Program-made: the position numbers and the translations under genes
DNA from: Catellatospora sichuanensis
GTDB lineage: Bacteria; Actinomycetota; Actinomycetes; Mycobacteriales; Micromonosporaceae
Length of the DNA: 64,000 nt
Assembly (NCBI RefSeq): GCF_007483665.1
Contig: NZ_VIQO01000001.1
Coordinates: 372,001-436,000, forward strand
Reading direction: 5' to 3'
Shown here: positions 36,523 through 45,752 of the stretch, one piece after another
How the letters are laid out: each line of letters begins with the position of its first letter
How positions within the stretch are numbered: the first letter of the stretch is position 1
The notes under the pieces: generated by a model
The model's database searches: none
Told to the model about the DNA's origin: nothing
What the model saw: the letters and a program-made list of their open reading frames with translations, nothing else

Positions 36523-38258
36523 CACGAACCTCCTTCGGTCGGGATCAGTACGGCCTCATCGGGCCGGCGCGAGCTGCCGAAGCGCCGGAAGCGGGCACGC
36601 CGCTGCGCGACGAGGCGGGTCTGGTCGAGCCCCGCGAGATCGGCCAGCTCGGCATGGACGGCGGCGCGCAGCGCGGCGGCCGCGGCGACGTGGTCGGCCT
36701 CGGCGCCACCGGGCGGTTCCGGGATGACCCCTTCCACCACGCCGAGTTCGAGCAGGGATCGGGCGTCCACCCGCAGCGCCTGGGCGGCGGCGGGGGCGGC
36801 AGCGGCGTCGCGCCACAGGATCGCCGCGCAGCCCTCGGGGCTGATGACGGTGTAGAACGCGTTCTCCATGATCAGTACGCGGTCCGCGACGGCGATGCCG
36901 AGCGCGCCGCCGCTGCACCCCTCACCGGTGATCACCGAGACCACCGGCACGGGCAGCGAGCCCATCAGGCGCAGGTTCTCGGCGATCGCGGTGGCCTGGC
37001 CCTGCTCCTCGGCCTCCACCCCCGGGTGCGCCCCGGGCGTGTCCACCAGCGTGACCACGGGCAGCCCCCACTTGGCGGCCAGCCGCAGCAGCCGGGCGGC
37101 CTTGCGGTAGCCCGCCGGTCCCGGCATGCCGTAGTTGCGCAGGGCCAGCTCGCGGGTCGTGTGTCCCTTCTGGTGGCCGACCACGACCAGCGGCGTGCCG
37201 CCGAGCCGGCCGACCCCGCCGATGATCGCCGGGCAGTCGCCGCCGACCCGGTCGCCGTGCAGCTCCTCGAAGTCGTCGAGGATCATGCTGAGATAGTCGG
37301 AGGTGGTGGGCCGGGCCACGTTGCGTGCCCGGCGGACCGCCTCCCAGGCCCGCCGCTCGGCCAGCAGCGAGGGATCGCGGACCACGGTGTGCGCGCCGCC
37401 TTCGACCGGCGCGGGCGGCACCGCGTCGCGGCGGGTGCCGATCGCCAGCAGCCGGCCGATGCGGTGACGCAGCGCCGGGCGCGGGCAGATCAGATCGAGG
37501 AAGCCGCGGTCCAGCAGGAACTCCGCCGTCTGGAAGCCGGGCGGCAGCTCCTGTTTGATGGTCTGGGCGATGACCCGGGGCCCGGCGAAGCCGAGCCGCG
37601 CGCCGGGTTCGGCGACCACGACGTCGCCGAGCATCGCGAAGGAGGCGGCCACACCGCCGTAGGTCGGGTCGGTGACCAGGCAGACCGTGGGCAGCCCGGC
37701 CTCGTCGAGCTGGTGCAGCGCCTGCGCGGTCTTCGCCATCTGCATCAGGCCGATGACGCCCTCCTGCATCCGCACCCCGCCGGACGCGGTGACCAGCAGC
37801 AGCGGCAGCCGTTGCGCCAGCGCCGTCTCCGCGGCGCAGGTGATCAGCTCGCCCACCGCGCCGGACAGGCTGCCGCCCATGAAGCGGAAGTCCATCACCG
37901 CGGCGATCGCGGGCGTGCCGGCCATCCGCAGCCGGCAGCACACCACCGCCTCGGCCAGCCCGGTCGCACGCCGGGCGTCGGCGATGCGCTGCGGATACGG
38001 CTTGTCGTCGACGAAGCGCAGCGGATCCGCGGCGTCGGCAGCGAGGTCGAGCGGCTCGACCGAGCCAGGGTCGGCCAGCAGGGCGATCCGATCCCAGGCG
38101 GCCAGCGGGCGGCAGTGCCCGCACTGTGGACAGATGCCGCTGCTGCGGGCCAGCCGCTTGCCGTAGACGACGGCTCGGCAGCGGCCGCAGGACACCCAGG
38201 ACGCGGCCGGGCCGGCCGGGCCGGGCGCAATGCCCGGTCCGGCCACATCCCCGGTCAC
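36519..38258 (-). CDS. Fused carboxyltransferase beta-alpha (AccD-AccA)
   Basis: Transfers CO2 from carboxybiotin to acetyl-CoA to make malonyl-CoA. It is 579 residues. The N-terminal half is AccD-like with a zinc ribbon (Cys about 24, 27, 43 and 46) and [26 protein letters not shown]; the C-terminal half is AccA-like with [29 protein letters not shown] and [18 protein letters not shown] at 38258 is chosen because it overlaps the linker mini-ORF stop (GTGA), as in the other linkers; GTG at 38267 would add three residues. Fused AccDA is typical of polyketide clusters. Confidence 0.93.
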   Translation of the reverse strand: MTGDVAGPGIAPGPAGPAASWVSCGRCRAVVYGKRLARSSGICPQCGHCRPLAAWDRIALLADPGSVEPLDLAADAADPLRFVDDKPYPQRIADARRATGLAEAVVCCRLRMAGTPAIAAVMDFRFMGGSLSGAVGELITCAAETALAQRLPLLLVTASGGVRMQEGVIGLMQMAKTAQALHQLDEAGLPTVCLVTDPTYGGVAASFAMLGDVVVAEPGARLGFAGPRVIAQTIKQELPPGFQTAEFLLDRGFLDLICPRPALRHRIGRLLAIGTRRDAVPPAPVEGGAHTVVRDPSLLAERRAWEAVRRARNVARPTTSDYLSMILDDFEELHGDRVGGDCPAIIGGVGRLGGTPLVVVGHQKGHTTRELALRNYGMPGPAGYRKAARLLRLAAKWGLPVVTLVDTPGAHPGVEAEEQGQATAIAENLRLMGSLPVPVVSVITGEGCSGGALGIAVADRVLIMENAFYTVISPEGCAAILWRDAAAAPAAAQALRVDARSLLELGVVEGVIPEPPGGAEADHVAAAAALRAAVHAELADLAGLDQTRLVAQRRARFRRFGSSRRPDEAVLIPTEGGSW

Positions 38259-38329
38259 GACGCACACTCGCTTCGCGAGCGAGCGCCGTGGCGCACTGTC
38301 CGCATGATTCGCTCGCTACGCTCGCTCAT
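38255..38329 (-). CDS. Coupling mini-ORF between ACP and accDA (24 codons)
   Basis: Its ATG overlaps the ACP stop (ATGA) and its TGA overlaps the accDA start (GTGA). It is exactly 75 bases, like the his and ABC linkers. The peptide begins [16 protein letters not shown] and ends RSRSECAS, a drifted form of HAADERSEEKA. Its ribosome-site end is correspondingly degenerate (GCGAAGCGAG). Confidence 0.45.
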   Translation of the reverse strand: MSERSERIMRTVRHGARSRSECAS

Positions 38330-38586
38330 GACAATGCCCCTGACCGGGTCGAGCTGACCAGGTCGATCAGCTGTCCAGGCGTGCTCACCGCCAGCACCGC
38401 GTCGTCGGGCAGCCGGATGCTGAGGTCACGCTGCAGCCGCGCGGTGGTCTCCAGCAGCGCCAGGGAGTCATACCCCAGGTCGGCGAAGCTGGTGTCGGCG
38501 ATGTCCCCGTCCAGGTCCACTCTCTCGTCCGCCCCTGCGACATCGCGCAGGATGCGCCGCACGTCCTCGATGGTGAAGTCGTTCAT
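38326..38586 (-). CDS. Acyl carrier protein of the PKS
   Basis: An 86-residue ACP that holds the growing polyketide. Ser41 in LGYDSLALLE is the phosphopantetheine site. The protein is acidic and four-helical in pattern. ATG at 38586 has GGAAGGGAG seven bases upstream. It is in the operon divergent from KS-alpha and CLF rather than directly after them, an uncommon order for a minimal PKS. Confidence 0.94.
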   Translation of the reverse strand: MNDFTIEDVRRILRDVAGADERVDLDGDIADTSFADLGYDSLALLETTARLQRDLSIRLPDDAVLAVSTPGQLIDLVSSTRSGALS

Positions 38587-38622
38587 GACGCGCTCCCTTC
38601 CGTTTCGGCATCGGCATACGAC

Positions 38623-38925
38623 TCAGCGAGCGGCGAGTGGGGCGTGCTCGCCGACCGCGTCGTACAGGTCGTGCTCCGGGACGGCCAGCCCGGCCAGCTT
38701 CATGACCTGCTCCCGGAAGCCCGGGGTCTGCACCGCCTTGGCGTGCGCCGCCGCGTCGGCCCACTGCGCGGTCTCGATGAAGACCTCGGGCTGGCGGCGC
38801 GAGCGGTAGAGCTGGCGGCCGATGAAGCCCGGCTGGGCGCTCATGTACGCCGAGATCTCGTCGAGCACCTGCTCGAACTGCGCGACGTCGCCGTTGACGG
38901 TGATCTTGTTGATGAACGTGACCAT
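38623..38925 (-). CDS. Possible separately translated ABM monooxygenase
   Basis: Internal start, same frame as the ligase. GAAGGAG lies eight bases before ATG 38925, and the 100-residue product (MVTFINKITVNG to the stop) is a complete ABM-type dimeric alpha-beta barrel of normal size. Members such as ActVA-Orf6 act as cofactor-free quinone-forming monooxygenases. Whether the cell uses this start, the fusion, or both is not decided by sequence. Confidence 0.55.
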   Translation of the reverse strand: MVTFINKITVNGDVAQFEQVLDEISAYMSAQPGFIGRQLYRSRRQPEVFIETAQWADAAAHAKAVQTPGFREQVMKLAGLAVPEHDLYDAVGEHAPLAAR

Positions 38926-40554
38926 GTGGTCGCTCCTTCGGGTTTGGGCGGCACCGTGCCGCTCGTGTACGTGGGTGCGCACGTCCCGGCGGCGGGCTTT
39001 GCCGTTGGGCGAGCGCGGGATCTCCTGCACCAGCTCGATGCCGTGCAGGTGCTGGTATTCGGGCAGGCCCGCGTTGACGAACGCGATGACCTGGGCCGGG
39101 TCGGCGTCCTCGTCGTCGGTGACGACCAGGGCGTACGCGACCGCGCCGCGGTACTCGTGCGGCATGTCGACGACCATGCAGTCGGTCACCGCCGGATGGC
39201 GCATGATCACCCGCTCCAGCTCCACGGGTGAGACCAGCCAGTTGTCGCATTTGAAGACGTCCTTGAGCCGGTCGACCAGGAACAGCGTGCCCTCGTCGTC
39301 GAGGCGGCCCACGTCTCCGGTGTCGAACCAGCCCTCGGCGTCGAACGGGCGCTGCACCCCGTCCGGGGTCAGGTAGCCCGCCATCAGCTGCGGCCCGCGC
39401 ACCTGCACCTCGCCGGGTGTGCCGACGGGCAGCGGCTGCCGGGTGTCCAGGTCGACGACCCGGCACTCGGTGCCGGCGACCGGCCTGCCCACCGAACCCG
39501 CCGACGGCCGGTCGATCCGGTCGCAGTGGGTCAGCGGCGCGGTCTCGGCCAGGCCGTACCCCTGGATGACCGGGATCCCCAGCCCGGCGCAGAGCCGGGC
39601 TGCCGCGGCCGGGGCCAGCGCGGACCCTCCGGAGAGGATGGCCCGCACCCCTGGCATGCGCCAGGTGGGCAGCCGCGGGTCGGCGGCCATCCGGGCCAGC
39701 CGCACCGGCAGGCTGTAGAAGTGCGTCGCGCCGGTGCGGGCCGCCGTCGCGACGGCCTGCGTCGGGTCGGCGTCCGGGCACAGCACCTGGGTGGCCCCGG
39801 CGCAGACCGCCGAGTTCAGGTGCATCGGGTGGTACGTCGGCAGGTGGTTGAGCGTGACCGTGTCCGGCCCGAGTCCGTGCACCCCCGCCACCTGGGCCGC
39901 GTTGTAGACCAGGTTGCGATGGGAGAGCAGCACGGCCTTGGGCCGCCCCGTGGTGCCGCTGGTGAACTGCAGCACCGCCACCGCGTCCGGGTCGGCGACC
40001 GGCGAGTCGAACCGGGCCGAGCGGCCCGCCGGGGCGCCCGCGGCCGGCACGCAGTGCTCCCCCGGACGGTCCAGGTAGAACACGTGCGCCAGGCGCGGCA
40101 GGTCGAGCCGGATGCGCTGCAGCTTGTCGGCCATGTCGGCGACCCCGACGAGCACCTGCACCCCGGCCGACTCCAGCGCGTACGCCAGCTCCTCCTCGCC
40201 CTGCAGCGGGTTGATCACGGCGCACACGTGGCCCGCCCGCACCGTGCCGTAGTAGGCGACCGCGAAGGCCGGGTGCAGCGCGGCGGCGACGCCGACGACG
40301 CCGCCCGGCAGGCCCGGCCGCGACGGCGCGGCGTCCCGCGGGAGCAGCCCGGTGAGCTTGGCGGCGAAGCCGTCGGCGGCCGCGTCGAGCTCCGCGAACG
40401 TCATCGCCCGCGACCCGGTCTGCACCGCGATCCGGTGCGGGGCGCTCACCGCCGCCCGGCGCAGCAGCCCGTCGAGGGTGCCGCCGGAGCGGGCCAGCAT
40501 GTCGGCCAGTGCCCGCTCGGCGGCGACGGCGTCGGCGTCGGTGCTACTGGGCAC
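38623..40554 (-). CDS. Acyl-CoA ligase continued in frame into an ABM monooxygenase domain
   Basis: A 643-residue open frame. Residues 1 to about 520 are an AMP-forming acyl-CoA/acyl-ACP ligase: AVLQFTSGTTGRPKAVLLSH, GYGLAETAPLTH, GWFDTGDVGRLDDEGTLFLV, DRLKDVFKCDNWLVSP and IPRSPNGKARRRDV. It could activate a starter acid. With no stop codon, the frame continues into a 100-residue antibiotic biosynthesis monooxygenase domain (MVTFINKITVNGDVAQFEQ...) of the type that oxidises anthrones to quinones. A good internal ribosome site lies before that Met, so a separate ABM protein may also be made. GTG at 40554 overlaps the aromatase gene by 11 bases. Confidence 0.88.
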   Translation of the reverse strand: MPSSTDADAVAAERALADMLARSGGTLDGLLRRAAVSAPHRIAVQTGSRAMTFAELDAAADGFAAKLTGLLPRDAAPSRPGLPGGVVGVAAALHPAFAVAYYGTVRAGHVCAVINPLQGEEELAYALESAGVQVLVGVADMADKLQRIRLDLPRLAHVFYLDRPGEHCVPAAGAPAGRSARFDSPVADPDAVAVLQFTSGTTGRPKAVLLSHRNLVYNAAQVAGVHGLGPDTVTLNHLPTYHPMHLNSAVCAGATQVLCPDADPTQAVATAARTGATHFYSLPVRLARMAADPRLPTWRMPGVRAILSGGSALAPAAAARLCAGLGIPVIQGYGLAETAPLTHCDRIDRPSAGSVGRPVAGTECRVVDLDTRQPLPVGTPGEVQVRGPQLMAGYLTPDGVQRPFDAEGWFDTGDVGRLDDEGTLFLVDRLKDVFKCDNWLVSPVELERVIMRHPAVTDCMVVDMPHEYRGAVAYALVVTDDEDADPAQVIAFVNAGLPEYQHLHGIELVQEIPRSPNGKARRRDVRTHVHERHGAAQTRRSDHMVTFINKITVNGDVAQFEQVLDEISAYMSAQPGFIGRQLYRSRRQPEVFIETAQWADAAAHAKAVQTPGFREQVMKLAGLAVPEHDLYDAVGEHAPLAAR

Positions 40555-41476
40555 GGGCCGGCTCCTCGGCGTACGCCTGCGCGTGGCGCAGCGTCTGCAG
40601 CGAGTTGGTGCTGAGCACCCGGCGCAGGTAGCGACGGGCGTCGGCGACCGTGGTGTCCTCGCCGAGCAGGTTCAGCGCCGACGGCTTGATGGTGGCCGTG
40701 TGCCGGGCGTGCACGGTGACACCCTCGGGCGTCTCCACGAAGTGCCAGTGCCCGGTGTGCGCGTCCAGCAGCTTGGGCAGGCCGATCTGCTTGTAGATGA
40801 TTTTGTGGGGCAGGCAGACGCGCACCGAGCGGGTGGTGTGCGCGCGGCCCTCCGGGGTGACCGTGTCCATGTCGAAGAACTGCACGCCGGGCTGGTCCTC
40901 GGTCATCGACAGGGCGGTGACGTGCGGGACCCGCTCGGGCCACTTGTCGGCCGCGTACAGGAACTCGTAGACCTGCTGCGGCTGCCCGGCGATGAACAGC
41001 GGGTCCTCGAAGGAGATGACGAGCTGCGCCAGCTCGTCCCAGCGCTCGGCCAGGCCCTTGACCCGGGCGACGATCTCCTGCGCGCCTTCGAGTTGCGCGG
41101 CGGCGGCGTCCGCGCCCTCGGCGCCCGGCGCGGCGGTCACCGTCACCGTCAGCTCGGCCTCGCAGGCCTGCTCGCCCTGCGGCGCGAACGTCCACTCGGT
41201 GCGCACCGACACCAGGGGCGCGGCGCAGGCGGCCTGCTCGGTGACGACCCGCAGGCCGGCCCGGTCGACCGTGCGGGTGGTGCTCCACTGGCGTACGGCG
41301 TCACCGTCCAGCGCCCACCAGCGCACGTTCGCGCCGTCGGCGTCCGGCTCGGCGTGCACGCCGTCCGGGAAGAACTGCGGCCAGTGGCGCAGGTCGTTGA
41401 TGATCTCGAAGGCGACCGCGGCCGGCGCGGCGACCTCCGCGCGCTGGGTCTCGGTGTACACCTTGTTCTTGGACAT
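40544..41476 (-). CDS. Didomain polyketide aromatase/cyclase
   Basis: A 310-residue protein made of two START-like (Bet v1-like) domains, each beginning with the family pattern: VAAPAAVAFEIINDLRHWPQFFPDGVH at residues 15-41 and FIAGQPQQVYEFLYAADKWPERVPHV at about 160. Didomain ARO/CYCs fold and aromatise the first ring of the poly-beta-ketone. They are usual with a C9 ketoreductase, which is absent here. ATG at 41476 has GAGGAG six bases upstream. It is the first gene of the nine-gene operon and has SARP-like boxes upstream. Confidence 0.93.
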   Translation of the reverse strand: MSKNKVYTETQRAEVAAPAAVAFEIINDLRHWPQFFPDGVHAEPDADGANVRWWALDGDAVRQWSTTRTVDRAGLRVVTEQAACAAPLVSVRTEWTFAPQGEQACEAELTVTVTAAPGAEGADAAAAQLEGAQEIVARVKGLAERWDELAQLVISFEDPLFIAGQPQQVYEFLYAADKWPERVPHVTALSMTEDQPGVQFFDMDTVTPEGRAHTTRSVRVCLPHKIIYKQIGLPKLLDAHTGHWHFVETPEGVTVHARHTATIKPSALNLLGEDTTVADARRYLRRVLSTNSLQTLRHAQAYAEEPARAQ

Positions 41477-41782
41477 CGGCGCTCCTCTACGGGCCGGGAT
41501 GGGGATTTCGGCCGCACGCGGTCATCCGCGGCGAACCGGTCTGCCATGAACCGTCGCAGCCGGCCACTTGAGGACCGGTGGAAGTCGGCTTGAATGGCCA
41601 GGTCAAGCCACCACGCCGCGATCACCGCGGGTCGTCGCACCGGGTCACGGGCGCCTCGACGGCCAGGCCAGAAAGATCGTCACCAGTTCCGGCGAATGGG
41701 ACAGATCGTCCCTCGCGAGCACTAATAGTGGTGGAGGCGGCTTTCGCACATTGCGAGCGCGACGAGCCATTCGGGGGTGGAC
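41477..41782. promoter_or_regulatory. Divergent promoter region ARO/CYC - SARP with TCAAG heptamers
   Basis: On the minus strand, TCAAGCC (41593-41587) and TCAAGTG (41571-41565) are direct repeats exactly 22 bases apart, with a weak TCCACCG half way. On plus, TCAAGCC occurs at 41603-41609. SARP activators bind heptamer direct repeats spaced by 11 or 22 bases, so these are likely operators for the aromatase operon. The rest of the 306 bases shows no gene. Confidence 0.6.
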
Positions 41783-42640
41783 ATGCAATGTCGAGTACTC
41801 GGCCCGCTGGACCTACGCTGCGGCGGGGTGTCGGGTGACCTGACCGCACCCAAGCCGCGCAAGGTGCTGGCGCTGCTGCTGATCCACGCCGACCGGGTGG
41901 TGCCGATCGATCTGCTCACCACCGAGCTCTGGGACGACGAGCCGCCCGCGAGCGCGCTGACCACGCTGCAGACCTACATCCTGCAGATCCGGCGGATGCT
42001 GGCCCGCACCTGCGCCATGGACCCGGCCCGGGTGGCCCGCGAGCTGCTGGTCACCCACGCCGACGGCTACCAGCTGCACCTGCACGACGCGACGCTGGAT
42101 CTGCACGAGTACGAGCGCCTCGCCGACCAGGGCCGGCTGGCCCAGCTCTGCGGCGACCACGCGCACGCCTCGCGCCTGCTCGGCGCGGCACTGAACGTAT
42201 GGCGCGGCTCGGCGCTGGTCGACGTGCGGCTGGGCCCCGTGCTGCGGGTCGAGGCGCTGCGCCTGGAGGAGGCCCGGCTGGCCACCTGGAAACAGCGCAT
42301 CGACGCCGACCTGGAGCTGGGCCGCCACCGCGAGATCCTGGGCGAGCTGGGCTGCCTGGCCGCCCGCCACCCGTTGCACGAGGACCTGCAGGCCCAGTTC
42401 ATGATCGCGCTGTACCGGGCGGGCCGGCGCACCGACGCCCTGGACGCCTTCCGCCGCCTGCGCGAGGTGCTCATCGGCGAGCTGGGCCTGGAGCCCTCCC
42501 GGCGCATCCAGCGCGTGCAGCACGCCATCCTCACCGCAGACCCGGTGCTGGATACGGCATCCGCTCTGGACACCGCCTGGACCTGGGAGTCCGCCTCGGC
42601 CGGGGCCGAACTGGTCTCCGCGGGCCGCGGCCTGTCCTGA
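41783..42640 (+). CDS. SARP family pathway activator
   Basis: A 285-residue activator of the AfsR/SARP type. Residues 1-95 form the OmpR-like winged helix (CRVLGPLDLR, APKPRKVLALLLIHADRVVP, ALTTLQTYILQIRRML) and the rest is the bacterial transcriptional activation domain (HPLHEDLQAQFMIALYRAGR, DALDAFRRLREVLIGELGLEPS). ATG at 41783 is preferred over GTG at 41777 because MQCRVLGPL matches the family start. It lies between the two arms of the PKS cluster and probably switches on both. Confidence 0.94.
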   Translation: MQCRVLGPLDLRCGGVSGDLTAPKPRKVLALLLIHADRVVPIDLLTTELWDDEPPASALTTLQTYILQIRRMLARTCAMDPARVARELLVTHADGYQLHLHDATLDLHEYERLADQGRLAQLCGDHAHASRLLGAALNVWRGSALVDVRLGPVLRVEALRLEEARLATWKQRIDADLELGRHREILGELGCLAARHPLHEDLQAQFMIALYRAGRRTDALDAFRRLREVLIGELGLEPSRRIQRVQHAILTADPVLDTASALDTAWTWESASAGAELVSAGRGLS

Positions 42641-42688
42641 CCACGGTTCACCGGCGCCTCAGCCCGCCGGCGGACATGTTCGCTCCGG

Positions 42689-42734
42689 TGCGTGCTCGTT
42701 TCGGGACGCGAAAGCGTCCCGAAACGAGCACGCA
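42689..42734 (+). terminator. 21-bp perfect hairpin after the SARP gene
   Basis: TGCGTGCTCGTTTCGGGACG plus C pairs with its exact complement across a GAAA loop. It lies 49 bases past the SARP stop and before the KS-alpha promoter boxes, so it probably isolates the two transcripts. Confidence 0.75.
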
Positions 42735-42792
42735 TCAGCTGTATACCCATCTCTGCGCCGTGCCCGCGGCGAGGCGACCACCGCGAGATTTC

Positions 42793-42810
42793 TCAAGCGG
42801 GGCTCAAGTG
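42793..42810 (+). promoter_or_regulatory. SARP-type heptamer repeats before KS-alpha
   Basis: TCAAGCG (42793-42799) and TCAAGTG (42804-42810) are direct repeats with 11-base periodicity, 50 bases before the KS-alpha ATG. The same heptamer recurs at 22-base spacing in the divergent aromatase promoter, which supports shared control by the local SARP. Confidence 0.65.
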
Positions 42811-42859
42811 GACGCGGAGCACGCTCGACGAAGGTCCACCGACCCCGCAGGAGGCGTCC

Positions 42860-44128
42860 ATGCATCGACGTGTCGTCATTACCGGGTTGGGCGTGGTGGC
42901 GCCGGGCGGCATCGGCGCCAAGGCGTTCTGGGAGCTGTTGACCTCAGGACGCACCGCGACCCGCACCATCAGCTTCTTCGACCCCTCGCCGTTCCGGTCC
43001 CAGGTCGCCGCCGAGTGCGACTTCGACCCGGCCGCGCACGGCCTCACCCCCGCGCAGACCCTCCGGATGGACCGGGCGGCCCAGTTCGCCGTCGTGGCCG
43101 CCGCCGAGGCCGTCGAGGATGCCGGCCTGGAGCTCGCCGAGCTGGACCCGTACCGGGTCGGCACGGTGGTGGGCAGCGCGGTCGGCGCGACCATGAGCCT
43201 GGAGCGCGAGTACGTCATCGCCTCCGACCGGGGGCGGCGCTGGCTGGTCGACGACGCCCACACCTCGCCGCACCTGTACGACTACTACGTGCCCGGCTCG
43301 TTCGCGGCCGAGGTCGCCTGGTCGATCGGCGCGGAGGGCCCGGCCGCGGTGGTCTCCACCGGCTGCACGTCCGGGTTGGACGCGGTGGCGTACGCGGCCG
43401 AGCTGATCCGCGAGGGCAGCGCCGACGTGGTGGTCGGTGGGGCCAGCGACGCCCCCATCTCCCCGATCACGGTGGCCTGCTTCGACGCGATCAAGGCGAC
43501 CACGCCGCGCAACGACGACCCCGCGCACGCCTCCCGGCCGTTCGACAACAGCCGCAACGGTTTCGTGCTCGGCGAGGGCTCGGCCATGTTCGTGCTGGAG
43601 GACCTGGAACGGGCCCGCCGCCGCGGCGCGCCGGTGTACGCCGAGATCGTCGGCTTCGCCTCGCGCTGCAACGCCTTCCACATGACCGGGCTGCGCCCCG
43701 ACGGCCGCGAGATGGCCGAGGCGATCCGCAACGCCCTGGACACGGCCCGGATGGACCCGACCGCGATCGGCTACGTCAACGCGCACGGCTCGGGCACCAA
43801 GCAGAACGACCGCCACGAGACGGCCGCGGTGAAGCTGGCCCTGCGCGAGCACGCGTACGCCACCCCGATGAGCTCGATCAAGTCGATGGTCGGGCACTCG
43901 CTCGGCGCCATCGGTGCGATCGAGGTAGCCGCCTGCGCGCTGGCCATCACCAACGGCGTGGTGCCGCCCACGGCCAACCTGCACGAGCCCGACCCCGAGT
44001 GCGACCTGGACTACGTGCCGCTGGAAGCCCGTGACCGGCGGCTGGATGCGGTGCTGTCCGTGGGCAGCGGGTTCGGCGGTTTCCAGAGCGCGATGCTGCT
44101 GGCCCGCCCGGAAGGAGACGCCCGATGA
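42860..44128 (+). CDS. Type II PKS ketosynthase alpha
   Basis: A 422-residue condensing enzyme. Cys169 in [13 protein letters not shown] is the catalytic nucleophile, with histidines in [14 protein letters not shown] and [12 protein letters not shown]. The sequence closely follows TcmK/ActI-type KS-alpha throughout. Together with CLF and the ACP it builds the poly-beta-ketone chain. ATG at 42860 has AGGAGG six bases upstream. It is coupled by ATGA to CLF. No malonyl transferase is present in the window; that of fatty acid synthesis usually serves. Confidence 0.97.
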   Translation: MHRRVVITGLGVVAPGGIGAKAFWELLTSGRTATRTISFFDPSPFRSQVAAECDFDPAAHGLTPAQTLRMDRAAQFAVVAAAEAVEDAGLELAELDPYRVGTVVGSAVGATMSLEREYVIASDRGRRWLVDDAHTSPHLYDYYVPGSFAAEVAWSIGAEGPAAVVSTGCTSGLDAVAYAAELIREGSADVVVGGASDAPISPITVACFDAIKATTPRNDDPAHASRPFDNSRNGFVLGEGSAMFVLEDLERARRRGAPVYAEIVGFASRCNAFHMTGLRPDGREMAEAIRNALDTARMDPTAIGYVNAHGSGTKQNDRHETAAVKLALREHAYATPMSSIKSMVGHSLGAIGAIEVAACALAITNGVVPPTANLHEPDPECDLDYVPLEARDRRLDAVLSVGSGFGGFQSAMLLARPEGDAR

Positions 44129-45411
44129 GCGAGCGCAGCGAGCGGATCAGGCGCACCGGACATGCCGCCGACGGGCGAGGTGAGGAGAAGGCCGCCGACG
44201 CACCCGTCGTCACCGGCCTCGGCGTCGTCGCCGCGATCGGGCTGGACGCCGAGACGTACTGGAAGGCCGTCCTGGACGGGCGCGGCGGCATCGGCCGCAT
44301 CGCCCGCTTCGACCCGGCGCAGTACCCGTCCCGGCTGGCCGGCGAGATCCGCGACTTCGACCCCGCCGCCCACCTGCCCGACCGGCTGCTGGCGCAGACC
44401 GACCACGTCACCCGGTTCTCGCTGACCGCCGCCGCGCAGGCCCTTGCCGACGCGGCGGTCGACCCGGCGGCGCTGGGCGACTACGACATGGGCGTGGTGA
44501 CGGCGAGCTCCGCGGGGGGTTTCGAGTTCGGGCAGAAGGAGCTGGAGAAGCTGTGGTCCAAGGGCGGTGACCACGTCAGCGCGTACCAGTCGTTCGCCTG
44601 GTTCTACGCGGTCAACACGGGGCAGATCTCCATCCGGCACGGCCTGCGCGGTCCCAGCGGAGTGCTGGTCACCGACCAGGCAGGCGGACTCGACGCGATC
44701 GGGCAGGCCCGTCGCCATCTGCGCGCGGGCACCGCGCTGGCGATCACCGGCGGCGTCGACGGCTCGCTGTGCCCGTGGGGCTGGATCGGGCAGCTCGCCA
44801 CCGGCCGGATCAGCGAGTCCGACGACCCGGCGCGGGCATACCTGCCGTTCGACCGGGACGCGAACGGGTTCGTGCCCGGCGAGGGCGGCGCGATCCTCGT
44901 CGTCGAGCAGCGCGAGGCCGCCCGACGCCGGGCCGCGCCGCGGGTGTACGGCGAGATCAGCGGCTACGCCGCCACCTTCGACCCGGCCCCGGACCGCAAC
45001 CGCCCGCCGGGCCTGCGCCGCGCGATCGAACTGGCCCTGGCCGACGCGGGTTGCCCCGCGACGGAGATCGACGTCGTCTTCGCCGACGCGGCCGGAGTGC
45101 CCGAACTGGACCTCGCCGAGGCCAAGGCCCTGGTCGGGGTGTTCGGCGCAGGCCGGGTGCCGGTAACCGCGCCCAAGACGATGACCGGGCGGCTCGCGGC
45201 CGGAGCGGGTGGGCTCGACGTCGCCACCGCCCTGCTGTCCCTGCGTGACCAGGTCATCCCGCCGACCATCAACGTCGGCACGCTCGCCGACGGCTGCGCC
45301 GACCTCGACCTGGTGGTCGACGCCGCCCGCCCCGCACCGCTGCGCCGCGCCCTGGTGCTGGCCCGCGGCATCGGCGGCTTCAACGCCGCCGTGGTCGTGA
45401 CCGCCCCGTAG
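44125..45411 (+). CDS. Type II PKS chain length factor (ketosynthase beta)
   Basis: A 428-residue partner of KS-alpha that sets chain length. The nucleophile position is glutamine (Gln185 in [13 protein letters not shown]), the hallmark of a CLF. The first 23 residues ([12 protein letters not shown], then [11 protein letters not shown]) are not CLF sequence: they match the linker mini-ORFs found between other operon genes, with the stop lost so that the linker is translated as an extension before [13 protein letters not shown]. The start overlaps the KS-alpha stop as ATGA. Confidence 0.96.
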   Translation: MSERSERIRRTGHAADGRGEEKAADAPVVTGLGVVAAIGLDAETYWKAVLDGRGGIGRIARFDPAQYPSRLAGEIRDFDPAAHLPDRLLAQTDHVTRFSLTAAAQALADAAVDPAALGDYDMGVVTASSAGGFEFGQKELEKLWSKGGDHVSAYQSFAWFYAVNTGQISIRHGLRGPSGVLVTDQAGGLDAIGQARRHLRAGTALAITGGVDGSLCPWGWIGQLATGRISESDDPARAYLPFDRDANGFVPGEGGAILVVEQREAARRRAAPRVYGEISGYAATFDPAPDRNRPPGLRRAIELALADAGCPATEIDVVFADAAGVPELDLAEAKALVGVFGAGRVPVTAPKTMTGRLAAGAGGLDVATALLSLRDQVIPPTINVGTLADGCADLDLVVDAARPAPLRRALVLARGIGGFNAAVVVTAP

Positions 45412-45490
45412 CGGCCGCAGGGCCGTCCCGCGGCCTCGCCGCACCGCCACCCGCCACCGCCATAGCCATCGCCATCGCCATCGCCACCAT

Positions 45491-45551
45491 GATCGCCGTT
45501 TCGGGTCAGAACCTTCGGTCCCACCCCAGGTTCTGACCCGAATCGGCGATC
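45491..45551 (+). terminator. 24-bp hairpin after CLF
   Basis: Arms 45491-45514 and 45528-45551 (core TCGGGTCAGAACCT) pair at 23 of 24 positions around a 13-base loop, 80 bases past the CLF stop. It probably ends the KS-alpha/CLF transcript before the oxidase gene. Confidence 0.75.
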
Positions 45552-45752
45552 TTCGCGTGCCGGCCAGGCGCGGCGCGGAAGGCGGAGGGCGGGGCGGGCG
45601 GGATCCGGGGGGCGGGTGTGCGGTGAGCCTGTTTGGCCTGGTGGGTGTCGGTGGTTAGGGTGGCGGAGTTCCTGGCAATTCGGACAAATTGGTTTCACCA
45701 GGACCTTAAGCCGGTCGCCAGGTCTTCCGACATCGCGACCGAAGGGCGACCG

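Noticed and set aside
38255-38267. GTG at 38267 as accDA start
   Set aside because: It lacks a ribosome site and breaks the 75-base linker pattern with GTGA overlap that points to 38258.
45458-45480. CCATCG microsatellite-like run
   Set aside because: Only about four short units; too small to support a function.
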